A stretch of 64,000 nucleotides of DNA from Bacteroidetes bacterium UBA5697 (GTDB lineage Bacteria > Bacteroidota > Bacteroidia > B-17B0 > Aurantibacillaceae): assembly GCA_002420145.1 (NCBI GenBank), contig DIHL01000005.1:24406-88405 (forward strand). The letters are read 5' to 3'. A model generated the notes under the pieces. The model saw only the letters and a program-made list of their open reading frames with translations. It was not told where the DNA came from and ran no database searches. The position numbers and the translations under genes were made by a program. Position 1 is the stretch's first letter, and every line of letters starts with the position of its first letter. Shown in pieces: positions 32,483 through 41,616 of this stretch.

Positions 32483-33814
32483 TTATTTAAAAATTATTTT
32501 CTGAGTGCTTGATTCGCCTTGCTTATTACTAACCTTTAGAAAATATAAGCCTGAAGCTAAGTTGTTTTTACTGATTTTAAATTTCGAATCTTCTGTGTTA
32601 TAAGAAGAAATTATTTTGCCAGTAACATCATATAGCTCAATTTTATGTGAAGTACTTGTGTTTGCGAATTCAATAGTCATATCATTTTCTGATGGATTTG
32701 GATATACTTCTGAAATAACGGAGTTGTGAGTTAATTCATTCATTCCAACGCTTGAATTACAATTTAAAACCACATTTGTTGTACACGTTGTATAGGCATA
32801 TAAATTCGCCGTTTGCACAGGAGTATTAGGCGCAAGTAATGGAGCATCTGTACATCCTAGATTAGAAATCAAAAAGTCTCTCACAAATTTTACAGTAGTA
32901 TCCATGTATGAGATAGCTGCCGCAGAAGTTCCTGCATAAGGAACGTGGTCTTTTCCGTACCATGTGTAAAAAGGATTAGAAACGCCAATAGCATTAGCTT
33001 GTTCTTTTAACATTCTACTCCCATCTAATAAAATTAATTGAATTCCTAGTGGAGCAGCAAATCCTCTATTGTATCTTACAGTTCCATCAACAGTACCATG
33101 CATTGAACAAAACGGAACATCACCAGGTTGTATCCAACCATATCTTCCTAAGGCTCCACATAAATTAATAACACCCTTTACTTTTGAAGAGTAGCATTGA
33201 TTTCCACTATATCCATCCATGCCACCTAAATTAGTTAAATCATTAGGATTGATATAATAATTTACTTCACAAGATTTATCTAAGTAAGCCGTGTGTAATG
33301 CTGTAATAGCACCTGCCGAACTTCCTCCAATAAAAATATTATTCGTATCAATTTTATATGTATCAGAAGTTAACTTGTCTTTATAGAAAAAACGAATGGA
33401 CGCTTTCATATCTTGAACTGCTCTTAATACAGCTTTCACAGCTCCTACCGAATCAAATGGAGTTAAACCTAAACGATAGTTGATAGATACACATACATAT
33501 CCTTTTTTTGTAAAAGCTTGTGATAATGCAACAACATCAGCATCTGTTTTAGAACCGCCAATAAAACTACCACCATGAGCCCAAATAATTAAAGGACGTT
33601 TAGTTTCTATATCACCAGTTGGTTGATATACATCCATTGTTAAGGATTGAGTTGATCCTCCGGCAGTAATATTAGAACCAAATACAACATTGCTAGTTAC
33701 TGTTACATTTGTAAAAGTGTCACTTGCATATCTTCCAGTTGAACAAGGTGTTTGAGCTTTTAAAAGCCCTAGTGAAGCAACTGTTGATAATGCAAAAAGG
33801 TAAATTTTTTTCAT
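32483..33814 (-). CDS. Secreted esterase/lipase (alpha/beta hydrolase) with T9SS type A sorting domain
   Basis: The 443-residue product has a signal peptide (KKIYLFALSTVASLGLLKAQ). A carboxylesterase-like hydrolase domain carries the oxyanion motif WAHGGSFIGG and nucleophile elbow GGSSAGA, with a candidate His in YGKDHVPYAG. The last 80 residues are the sorting domain (YPNPSENDMTIEF, ELYDVTGKII, LASGLYFLKV). It should be exported through T9SS to the surface or medium. The substrate is unknown. Confidence 0.9.
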   Translation of the reverse strand: MKKIYLFALSTVASLGLLKAQTPCSTGRYASDTFTNVTVTSNVVFGSNITAGGSTQSLTMDVYQPTGDIETKRPLIIWAHGGSFIGGSKTDADVVALSQAFTKKGYVCVSINYRLGLTPFDSVGAVKAVLRAVQDMKASIRFFYKDKLTSDTYKIDTNNIFIGGSSAGAITALHTAYLDKSCEVNYYINPNDLTNLGGMDGYSGNQCYSSKVKGVINLCGALGRYGWIQPGDVPFCSMHGTVDGTVRYNRGFAAPLGIQLILLDGSRMLKEQANAIGVSNPFYTWYGKDHVPYAGTSAAAISYMDTTVKFVRDFLISNLGCTDAPLLAPNTPVQTANLYAYTTCTTNVVLNCNSSVGMNELTHNSVISEVYPNPSENDMTIEFANTSTSHKIELYDVTGKIISSYNTEDSKFKISKNNLASGLYFLKVSNKQGESSTQKIIFK

Positions 33815-33908
33815 AGAGTTAAGTTTAGGTTATTATAAATTTACTAAATATTTTAAATCATTTTAGTATTGGTATAATATTTAACACCAGATACACTAAA
33901 TGGTTTAG

Positions 33909-35231
33909 TTAAGGGAAAATTACTCCTGGATATTTCATCGCATCAAGTTCTGGAATTGTTGATTGATATTTGTTATTGATGCTTTTAATAAACTCATTAG
34001 CTAAAAAGGCATTCCCTCGTGGTGTTAGATTTAATCCGTCCAAAGAATAAAATCCACCAGATACAAAACTTGCATTAATAGTAACACCATTATATATAAA
34101 TCCATTTTTTACTTTATTGAAAAGTGAATGTACATCGACATAGGCTAAGCCTTTAGTTTCCGCAATATTTTTCAAAACAGTATTATAATCATTAATAGCA
34201 TTTTCTATGTTATTTATTTCTGATGCAGTTAAAACATATCTATCAGGAATAGGAATAAGTGAGCCCCATTTGTAACATTTAACAGAATCTAATGGAACAT
34301 TCAATAAAATAAATTCATCTTCTTGTGCTTGTCTGAAACCTAAAAACTGACTTGTGTCTTGAATGATAAAACCATTGTTGCCAACAGAAAAACTAAATGG
34401 AGCGCTTAACGCACCATAATATAAATTTAAATTGGCTGCCGTTAACGAATCTAATTTTAAAGCATTCCAAGCTATAGTGTTAAAATATGCCATTGATTTG
34501 ATACTAGGAATATTTGCAATAACACCTTTAGCACCATTAGCAGTTAATTTTTCAATCACATTATTGATACTCGCCTCGAAGCCAACTCCTATAGCGCCTG
34601 ATACAGGAGTGATGTTGTCAGATGCACCACCTTTTAAAGCATATTTTAAAACATCATGTAGTCCTAAGTTAACAGAAAAGAAAGTTGGATTTCTAGAAAT
34701 GGCATCATTTAAAACAGAAGATGTTCCACTAGAAGCCATACGTTGATAAAAAGGATTAGAGTATCCGTTTATATCTATTTCAATTGATTTTAAGTCAGGG
34801 ACACCGAAATTATGAAAAGGACCTTGCGAATTATATACATTGTTAGAAAAAATAGTGATATCACCCTGAGAAGCAATTTTTACTGGACCTAAAGAAACCA
34901 CATTTTGACAATCTGTTCTGTTTCCTAAAATAGAACGGGCATTATTTGCATTTCCCATTCCTATGGAACTTTGAGCATAAGGTATTTTAAAAATTGTTGC
35001 TCCAACTCCAAGATTTCTTAATTGTGTGGCCAATAAATTTGTATAAGAATTTCTTTGCCCTTCATCATATAGCGCGCCATCCGAATAGCCTGCTGTCATT
35101 GAGCCTCCAATAGCTAAATAATCCGAAGCGTTAATACTACCGGTAGATAAATCAGGCTCATTAAATTTTGGAGTACAAGCTGCAAAAACTATAGCAGTTG
35201 TTATGATAAAAATTGTTTTATATAGTTTCAT
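33909..35231 (-). CDS. SGNH/GDSL-hydrolase-like lipoprotein with altered catalytic motifs
   Basis: The 440-residue lipoprotein (lipobox FAAC, residue 19) has the SGNH fold. Block I is AIGGSMTAGYSDG, where the usual GDS is GGS. The end block is SLDGLNLTPRGN, where the usual catalytic D-x-x-H has Asn for His. NLGLHDVLKYAL corresponds to block III. This suggests a weak or inactive enzyme. It precedes the FadL gene on the operon's far side: transcription runs from FadL (start 36472) into this gene 12 bp later. Confidence 0.78.
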   Translation of the reverse strand: MKLYKTIFIITTAIVFAACTPKFNEPDLSTGSINASDYLAIGGSMTAGYSDGALYDEGQRNSYTNLLATQLRNLGVGATIFKIPYAQSSIGMGNANNARSILGNRTDCQNVVSLGPVKIASQGDITIFSNNVYNSQGPFHNFGVPDLKSIEIDINGYSNPFYQRMASSGTSSVLNDAISRNPTFFSVNLGLHDVLKYALKGGASDNITPVSGAIGVGFEASINNVIEKLTANGAKGVIANIPSIKSMAYFNTIAWNALKLDSLTAANLNLYYGALSAPFSFSVGNNGFIIQDTSQFLGFRQAQEDEFILLNVPLDSVKCYKWGSLIPIPDRYVLTASEINNIENAINDYNTVLKNIAETKGLAYVDVHSLFNKVKNGFIYNGVTINASFVSGGFYSLDGLNLTPRGNAFLANEFIKSINNKYQSTIPELDAMKYPGVIFP

Positions 35232-35242
35232 TTTACTTTCTA

Positions 35243-36472
35243 TTAAAATTTATAGCCTATTGAAATTCCTGGCGCACAAACATTGGTCTTAAACGTGCCG
35301 CTTAAATTTGTTTCTAAATTGGTATCAGTTCGTTCGAGATGTGTAAATAAAAATGAGGCGTCAATTTTTAAATGTTTTCCAAATTGATAACCAATACCAC
35401 ATGTGTAGTTTACACGATTAGCATCTGGTGTTTCTGGTGTCACGTACCCATTTTGAACGGGAGTGATACCATATGCTAATCCTAAACGTGCAGTAAAATT
35501 CGTATTAATTTTATATTGAGCACCGCCTCTAAATGCAAATGTGTTTTTATACATCCTTGCAGATTTAGTATCTAATAGTTTCTCAGTATTGTTTTCGTAA
35601 TCAAAAGATAAGGTGTCGTAAGCCTTCCAGCCAACATAATTAATATCTAAGGCAACATCTAATTTGTTATTGATTTTATAGGCCAATCCTAATGTAGTAA
35701 CACTTGGTAAGGGTAATTTAGAAGTAAATTTTCCGCTAGGAAAATTATTAGCTACTGATTCAGGAACTGTAAAAGTGGCGTCCCCATCTTTTACTTCCAT
35801 ATTAACTTTTGAACGATAGGTTAATCCTATACTTAATTTTTCAATGGGTTGAAAATATATTCCGGCATTAAAACCAAATCCATTGGCTTTGCCATTTAAT
35901 TCGGCATGAGCATAATTGCCATACGCATCATTTAAAGGAATGTCTTTTTGTAAATTTACTTTTCCATTTGCATATACAAAGCCTGCTCCAATTCCTATTT
36001 TTTTTGTTATTTTATAACTTACAGTGGGTTGAATAAAAATAGCTCTTAATTCTAATCGAGTTAATGCAAATCTTCCCGTCCAATTATCTTCCCATTGCAC
36101 TGTGCTTCCAAAAGGAGTGTAAACGGCTAATCCAAATTTTAAATTAGAACTATCTTTTAATTGAAATAAAGCATAAGCAGTAAAAGGAGTACTAACTGGC
36201 GAATTTGTATGAGATACTTGATTGGTGGTAGCATCCATATAAGCACCTCTGGCAATTGTAGGCGTTATACCTAAATTAATAGAATTTTCATTTACAAAAC
36301 ATGCCCCACCTGGGTTAAAAAATAAAGATGAAGCATCTTGCATAAATGCTGTTCCTGCGCCACCCATTCCTTGTTGTTTTTGCCCTTGAAGATTTACTTG
36401 AAATCCTTGCGAAAAATAAGATGTTGGAATATAAAAGAAAACAATTAAAAATAGTTTGTATAAATAATTCAT
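35243..36472 (-). CDS. OmpP1/FadL/TodX family outer-membrane transporter
   Basis: The 409-residue beta-barrel protein has a signal peptide (YKLFLIVFFYIPTSYFSQG) and the FadL family N-terminus (GMGGAGTAFMQDASSLFFNPGG). Many alternating strands follow and it ends with a terminal aromatic residue (GISIGYKF). FadL proteins let fatty acids or other hydrophobic compounds cross the outer membrane. The SGNH lipoprotein gene follows 12 bp downstream, and this pairing suggests lipid uptake. No T9SS domain is present. Confidence 0.9.
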   Translation of the reverse strand: MNYLYKLFLIVFFYIPTSYFSQGFQVNLQGQKQQGMGGAGTAFMQDASSLFFNPGGACFVNENSINLGITPTIARGAYMDATTNQVSHTNSPVSTPFTAYALFQLKDSSNLKFGLAVYTPFGSTVQWEDNWTGRFALTRLELRAIFIQPTVSYKITKKIGIGAGFVYANGKVNLQKDIPLNDAYGNYAHAELNGKANGFGFNAGIYFQPIEKLSIGLTYRSKVNMEVKDGDATFTVPESVANNFPSGKFTSKLPLPSVTTLGLAYKINNKLDVALDINYVGWKAYDTLSFDYENNTEKLLDTKSARMYKNTFAFRGGAQYKINTNFTARLGLAYGITPVQNGYVTPETPDANRVNYTCGIGYQFGKHLKIDASFLFTHLERTDTNLETNLSGTFKTNVCAPGISIGYKF

Positions 36473-36521
36473 ATAGTATGTTTACAATTTAATAAGGTTA
36501 AATTTACTAAAATAGTTCAAT

Positions 36522-36553
36522 AAAAAAAGTCTCTGTATTTGAGAGACTTTTAA
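36522..36553 (-). terminator. Intrinsic terminator after the bestrophin gene
   Basis: AAAAAGTCTCT and AGAGACTTTT form a ten-pair stem with a seven-base loop and A/T flanks. It lies about 20 bases after the bestrophin stop on the minus strand. Confidence 0.8.
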
Positions 36554-36571
36554 ATAATGACTTATAAAAAA

Positions 36572-37573
36572 TCACATCAACACATTATTTACTGGTGTAA
36601 TTGGCGCAGGAATATCTGTTTCATCTAGCATTTCTTTTAAGTCAATTTCTATAGTACGACTAATGTTAGTAATAGGAACATCATTTACACTTCCTTCGAA
36701 TGGATTTTCAGTAGCTTCTCCTATTCGTTCCATCACATGAAAAACCCATCCCACAATTATTGAACATGGAACAGTTGCCCAAATAAAATTAGGACCAATA
36801 TCTTGTGATAATTTACCAAACTCTTGAAGAATACCAAAAGGCAGAACACTAATGAATAAACGAATAAACATTTGATTAATAGTAGCAAACTGACGTGGGT
36901 ATGGGAAATTTTTAATCCGTTCTGATTTCCCTTGGTGGTCATAAAAAGTAGTTAATGTTTTCTCCAGCTCTATAAAATCAAATTCGGATAATTTGCCAGT
37001 TTCTTTTAGTAAATGAAGATGCTTAGACTGAAGGCTAATAATTTGTGTAGCTCTGTTTTTTTTACTTAAAATATAGTGTAATTCATCTTCACTTAAGTAT
37101 TTTTTTAATTCTGTTTCAAGAGGAATTTCTTTTTCAGCTATTTTAATGAATTTTCCATATTCTTTATTACTCTTTAATTCCATATTTTCCCAAAGTCTGG
37201 GTTCTCTCATCTGATATCTTAAAGCAGTGAGCCATGCAATATGACGATAGATTAATATTTGAATATCCTTTTTTTCATCTGCTTTTACCATATCCCTAGT
37301 TAAGATGCCCCAAGCTCGACTGGTATTTGTAATTCCGCCCCATATTTGACGAGCTTCCCATAATCTATTATAGGTTTGCGTGTTTTTAAAACCTACTAAA
37401 AAAGCAGCAGCAGTTCCTATTAAGCCAATGGCAACCCACGGAATAACCAGCCATTTAATGTTTAGAAAATAATAAAGAGCTGTAGGAATTGTTGCCACAA
37501 TTGTGAAAAGATAAATGTCCCTTCTAGTCCAATATATAACTTCTTTTAATGTAAATCGTCTTCCCGAATGCAT
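36572..37573 (-). CDS. Bestrophin family anion channel
   Basis: The 333-residue membrane protein has the bestrophin pattern. The N-terminal RRFTLKEVIYWTRRDIY is followed by two hydrophobic helices, then FKNTQTYNRLWEARQIWGG and a second pair of helices (RLFISVLPFGILQEFG, TVPCSIIVGWVFHVMERIGE). It ends with ENPFEGSVNDVPI, the conserved family tail. Bacterial homologues form pentameric ion channels. It is 6 bp downstream of the DUF1801 gene. Confidence 0.92.
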   Translation of the reverse strand: MHSGRRFTLKEVIYWTRRDIYLFTIVATIPTALYYFLNIKWLVIPWVAIGLIGTAAAFLVGFKNTQTYNRLWEARQIWGGITNTSRAWGILTRDMVKADEKKDIQILIYRHIAWLTALRYQMREPRLWENMELKSNKEYGKFIKIAEKEIPLETELKKYLSEDELHYILSKKNRATQIISLQSKHLHLLKETGKLSEFDFIELEKTLTTFYDHQGKSERIKNFPYPRQFATINQMFIRLFISVLPFGILQEFGKLSQDIGPNFIWATVPCSIIVGWVFHVMERIGEATENPFEGSVNDVPITNISRTIEIDLKEMLDETDIPAPITPVNNVLM

Positions 37574-37579
37574 ACTTAT

Positions 37580-38044
37580 TTATTTTTTCGATTTATGATA
37601 GTTTTCTTGATATAGTTTTATCCAATCTTTAACAGTCATTTTTTGCATTAATTCAGCAATTAGATCATAAGGAATTTGGTCAGCCTTTTTAAATCGAATA
37701 CAGCTTTTACCCATATCTAATTTTGCTTTCGAATGTTTTGGATATTCATCTACAAACCATTGTAATAATTTTGGATCTGCGTAAATACCCATATGATAAA
37801 GGGCTATAAAATTTTTTTGAGAGGCAATTCCTGCAAATGGTAAAGGCAATTTTGGGTCGCAATGATAGCCATCAGGGAATATAGAATGAGGAACAGAATA
37901 TCCCATCATGCCATAACCCATACCTTCTTCAAATCCTTTTGGTATGTTTTTTAAGATAGTATCTCTTAATTTTATAAAATAAGGAGCTCTGTCTTCAGGT
38001 AGCTCTTTTAAATAATCTTTTACATTTTTTGCAGATGATTGCAT
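37580..38044 (-). CDS. DUF1801 domain protein
   Basis: From the ATG at 38044 (MQSSAKNVKDYLKELPEDR) the product has 154 residues. It shows the DUF1801/YdhG-like pattern with GYGMMGYSV, FIALYHMGIYADPKLL and a late GKSCIRFKKADQIP. The biochemical role of the family is unknown. It probably shares a transcript with the bestrophin gene. Confidence 0.85.
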   Translation of the reverse strand: MQSSAKNVKDYLKELPEDRAPYFIKLRDTILKNIPKGFEEGMGYGMMGYSVPHSIFPDGYHCDPKLPLPFAGIASQKNFIALYHMGIYADPKLLQWFVDEYPKHSKAKLDMGKSCIRFKKADQIPYDLIAELMQKMTVKDWIKLYQENYHKSKK

Positions 38045-38090
38045 AGCTATAATTTTTGAAATATAAATATAGCAGATTTTATAAAACAAA

Positions 38091-38114
38091 AAAACCTCCT
38101 AAAAAGGAGGTTTT
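38091..38114. terminator. Terminator hairpin downstream of tRNA-Arg
   Basis: AAAACCTCCT and AGGAGGTTTT form a compact stem between tRNA-Arg and the DUF1801 gene. On the minus strand the T run follows the stem after the tRNA. Confidence 0.75.
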
Positions 38115-38118
38115 AAAG

Positions 38119-38192
38119 TGATCCCGATTGGATTCGAACCAATGGCCCACAGCTTAGAAGGCTGTTGCTCTATCCAGCTGAGCTACGGGACC
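38119..38192 (-). tRNA. tRNA-Arg(TCT)
   Basis: The minus strand folds as a cloverleaf of 74 bases. The acceptor stem GGTCCCG pairs with CGGGATC and is followed by discriminator A. The D arm is AGCTCAGCTGGATAGAGC. The anticodon stem ACAGC/GCTGT has loop CTTCTAA, giving anticodon TCT. The T arm has GGTTCGAATCC. CCA is not encoded. Confidence 0.97.
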
Positions 38193-38312
38193 AGTTTTTA
38201 AGTAAACTTAAAATTTGGAATGCGAATTTAATACTTTTTTTCCAATATAAAGGGTCTTTTTTTAATACTTTAATTATTACAATATTTTGCTACTTTTAAC
38301 GCTTTATAGCTT

Positions 38313-40265
38313 GTGACTAAATTATCCGTCGTTATTGTTAATTACAACGTAAAGCACTTTATTGAACAGTGCTTGTTTTCTGTGCTTAAAGCTTCAGAAA
38401 ATATTGCTTGTGAGGTATTTGTGGTAGATAATAACTCGGTAGATGGCTCCGTTACTCTTATCCAAGAAAAATTCCCTCAAGTCAATTTAATTGTCAATAA
38501 AACCAATACAGGCTTTTCAGTGGCTAATAATCAGGCACTTAAAATAGCTAAGGGAGAATATGTATTATTATTAAATCCTGATACTGTTGTTCAGGAAGAT
38601 ACTTTCTCTAAAATTTTAGCCTTTATGGACGCTCATCCTGAGGCTGGAGGTTTAGGGGTGAAAATGTTGGATGGACAAGGAAATTTTGCTCCAGAATCAA
38701 AAAGAGGCTTACCAACACCTGAAGTAGCTTTTTATAAAATGTTTGGCTTTGCTCGTTTTTTTCCAAAATCAAAACGTTTTGGTAAATATCATTTGTCTTA
38801 TTTGTCGGAAGATGAGTTAAGTGAAATCGATGTGATGAGTGGAGCCTTTATGCTGATTCGAAAAACGGTTTTGGATAAAATTGGATTTTTAGATGAAACA
38901 TTTTTCATGTATGGAGAAGATATCGATTTATCTTACCGTATAAAAAAAGCAGGATATAAAAATTATTATTTTCCTGACACGCAAATTATTCATTATAAAG
39001 GAGAAAGTACAAAAAGAAGTAGTTTGAATTATGTGGTGATATTTTATAAAGCCATGGCTATATTTTCAAACAAACATTTTAGCGGTTCTAATGCTTTTTG
39101 GTTTAATGCTTTAATTCACCTCGCTATATTTTTAAAAGCGAGTTTAGCTTTATTATCAAGATTTTTTAAAGCTTTCACTGTTCCAATTATTGATTTCTGT
39201 GTTATTACTTTTGGTTTATTTTTTATTAAAAATATTTATCAACAAAACACGGGTATTGATGGAGATATTTATTCCGAAAAATTATTGAGCGTTGCCTTTC
39301 CTTTATACGCATTGGCTTGGATTATCATGGTGTATTTTAATGGAGGTTACGATAAGCCTATTAAACTTTTAAAAATTGGAAGAGGCGTTTTATTTGGTAC
39401 TGTATTTATTTTAATGGGTTATTCGCTTTTGCCAGAATCTTTAAGATTTTCGAGAGCATTAATTTTGTTAGGAACGAGTTGGGCTTTAGTATGTTTTATC
39501 GTTACTCGTTTATTATACCATTTTCTTAAACTAAAGTCATATAGTTTAAGTAGTGCAAAAACCAAACGCATCGCTATTATTGGTGAAGAGCAGGAGTTTA
39601 ACAGAGTGTCAGGTTTACTAAAAGAAACACATGCAAATCCTGGTTTTGTAGGTTTTGTGAGTGCTGAGGTAAATGGTGTTCACAATCCTTTATATATTGG
39701 AAAAATAAATCAAATTGATGAAATTATTAAAGTGTATCAAATCAATGAAATTATTTTTTGTGCGAAAGATATTAGCTCTCAGTTTATTATTAATAATATG
39801 CTAACCCTCGTATCGAGTGGAGTAGATTTTAAAATTGCACCGCCAGAAAGTCTTTCTATTATTGGTAGTAATGATGTGGATACTGCAGGTGATTTATATG
39901 TAATTGATGTCAATAGCATTTCAAAATCAAATAATAAACGCAATAAACGTTTGTTAGATATTGGAGTTAGTGTTTTAGCAATTGTATTTAGTCCTGTTTT
40001 AATTTTTATTCAAGATAATAAATCAAATTATTTTTTAAACTGTTTAAATGTATTATTTGGATTTTACTCTTGGGTTGGTTATGGTAAAATTTCAGATAAG
40101 TCTTTGCCTGAGATAAAGCGCTCAGTTCTTTATCCTTCAATGCTATTAGAAAAAGAAATAGACGCCAATAAAGTTAAATTAGCCAACTTAAGATACGCTA
40201 AAGATTATAAAATTGAAAAAGATATGATTATCATTTGGAAATGTAGAAAACAATTAGGAAGTTAA
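38313..40265 (+). CDS. Membrane glycosyltransferase family 2 protein with C-terminal sugar-transferase-like part
   Basis: The 650-residue protein starts at GTG. Residues 1-230 form a GT-A domain: VVIVNYN, then DNNSVDGS, LLLNPDTVV as the metal-binding region, and MYGEDIDLSYRIKKAG. About four membrane helices follow (265-410). A Rossmann-like part (AIIGEEQEFNRVSGLLKET) and a last hydrophobic stretch resemble the N-terminal half of WcaJ-type polyprenyl sugar transferases. It probably adds sugars to a surface polysaccharide; donor and acceptor are unknown. Confidence 0.85.
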   Translation: MTKLSVVIVNYNVKHFIEQCLFSVLKASENIACEVFVVDNNSVDGSVTLIQEKFPQVNLIVNKTNTGFSVANNQALKIAKGEYVLLLNPDTVVQEDTFSKILAFMDAHPEAGGLGVKMLDGQGNFAPESKRGLPTPEVAFYKMFGFARFFPKSKRFGKYHLSYLSEDELSEIDVMSGAFMLIRKTVLDKIGFLDETFFMYGEDIDLSYRIKKAGYKNYYFPDTQIIHYKGESTKRSSLNYVVIFYKAMAIFSNKHFSGSNAFWFNALIHLAIFLKASLALLSRFFKAFTVPIIDFCVITFGLFFIKNIYQQNTGIDGDIYSEKLLSVAFPLYALAWIIMVYFNGGYDKPIKLLKIGRGVLFGTVFILMGYSLLPESLRFSRALILLGTSWALVCFIVTRLLYHFLKLKSYSLSSAKTKRIAIIGEEQEFNRVSGLLKETHANPGFVGFVSAEVNGVHNPLYIGKINQIDEIIKVYQINEIIFCAKDISSQFIINNMLTLVSSGVDFKIAPPESLSIIGSNDVDTAGDLYVIDVNSISKSNNKRNKRLLDIGVSVLAIVFSPVLIFIQDNKSNYFLNCLNVLFGFYSWVGYGKISDKSLPEIKRSVLYPSMLLEKEIDANKVKLANLRYAKDYKIEKDMIIIWKCRKQLGS

Positions 40266-40276
40266 ATAAATCTCAC

Positions 40277-40310
40277 AAAAAAAGGCTTGATAATATTATC
40301 AAGCCTTTTT
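40277..40310. terminator. Bidirectional intrinsic terminator between convergent genes
   Basis: AAAAAAGGCTTGATAAT and ATTATCAAGCCTTTTT form a nearly perfect palindrome with T runs in both directions. It lies between the glycosyltransferase and the T9SS surface protein. Confidence 0.88.
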
Positions 40311-40327
40311 GTTTAAAGAGAGTATTT

Positions 40328-41530
40328 TTATTTAACAACAGTAAACAAACGTTTTGTTTGTGATTGTTTAGAATCTGTTACCGTTAAAATATAAGTTCCT
40401 TGTGCTAACTGAGAAACATTAATATCTGTGTTGTTTTCTCCAATTGCTGCATCGTAATTTTTAGTGAATTGAGTTTTACCCATCATATCTCTTACTTCAA
40501 TTAATAAAGTTTCTGTTTGTGTGTGATTTAATTTCACAGTAATATTATTTGAACTAGGATTTGGGAAAATAGAGTTAATAACTACAGAATTTCCTTTTAC
40601 TGATTCTTTTATTCCAGTTACGATAGCGCAACTATTTACACATGTGCAGTAAGTTGTAGTGTTAGCAATAGTGCCACTGTTCCAGTCTATTCCTGAGAAT
40701 GGTTGCCCCGCATCACAAATGTCAATATGAGTTGATAATGATCCAATAACTCCTGAATTTAACGATGAACCTGTGATATTAAAACCACCACATCCAGTGG
40801 TTGGTCCGAATACATTTGATGAATTGAACCAATCTCTTCCAACACTTACCATACATTTAGTTGTAAAGTTAGCGTTAGTGGCATTGTAAAAATCACGCAT
40901 CACATTCATGTAATTATTATTAGTGAAATTACTTGAAGTTGAATTTGCAAAATCGTTATTGATAGTAAGATTGCCATTATTTATAAATGTACTAGAGTAG
41001 GCGTTTGAAAAACCATCGCCAGTAATACTAATGTTACCATTATTAGTAATAGTTGCTAATGAATCGGCAATAAGCATTGCATTAATAGTCCCAGTATTAA
41101 CAACAGTTGCATATTCTGCAATAGCAAAGGCATCACTAGTTTGAGTTCCATTGTTGATGTATGAGGAAGATGCATAACGAATAAATAAACTATCAATAAT
41201 TGATGTGCCATTATTTGTATAAGTTCCCGCAGACTCAACTAATACATTATTTGTATTAAGCATCCCGTAATTTTTTAAAGTACCACCTGAAATCCATAAA
41301 TTAAATGAATTCATAGTCCCTTGATTACATAATGTACCACCTGACATAACCGTGATGTCGCCTGTTACGGTGCCAGTTGGAGCAATGCAAAACACTTGAC
41401 CAGAAGATACAATATGAGGAGATGTATCAAGACCTGTAACACTTATGGTGCAGCCAGAGCATTGAGCACTAACTTTTATGCTAAAAGCTAATAAAAATAA
41501 AATAACCGTTTTTGTGTAGATTTTTTTCAT
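40328..41530 (-). CDS. Surface protein with repeated beta-strand units and T9SS type A sorting domain
   Basis: The 400-residue product has a signal peptide (TKTVILFLLAFSIKVSAQC). A repetitive region (about 60-250) has Asn/Thr/Gly-rich strands of about 20 residues (SGGTLCNQGTM, SGGTLKNYGML, SAGTYTNNGTS), likely a beta-helix. The sorting domain follows (FPNPSSNNITVKL, MMGKTQFTKN, LAQGTYILTV). It is probably an adhesin-like surface protein carried by T9SS. Confidence 0.85.
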   Translation of the reverse strand: MKKIYTKTVILFLLAFSIKVSAQCSGCTISVTGLDTSPHIVSSGQVFCIAPTGTVTGDITVMSGGTLCNQGTMNSFNLWISGGTLKNYGMLNTNNVLVESAGTYTNNGTSIIDSLFIRYASSSYINNGTQTSDAFAIAEYATVVNTGTINAMLIADSLATITNNGNISITGDGFSNAYSSTFINNGNLTINNDFANSTSSNFTNNNYMNVMRDFYNATNANFTTKCMVSVGRDWFNSSNVFGPTTGCGGFNITGSSLNSGVIGSLSTHIDICDAGQPFSGIDWNSGTIANTTTYCTCVNSCAIVTGIKESVKGNSVVINSIFPNPSSNNITVKLNHTQTETLLIEVRDMMGKTQFTKNYDAAIGENNTDINVSQLAQGTYILTVTDSKQSQTKRLFTVVK

Positions 41531-41616
41531 GTTTTTGTTTTTAAATTTTATGGACCAGTTTATAATATAGTCTTCACTGTTTTTAATTAAATGGAATAAA
41601 AATCTACGTCAAAAAA

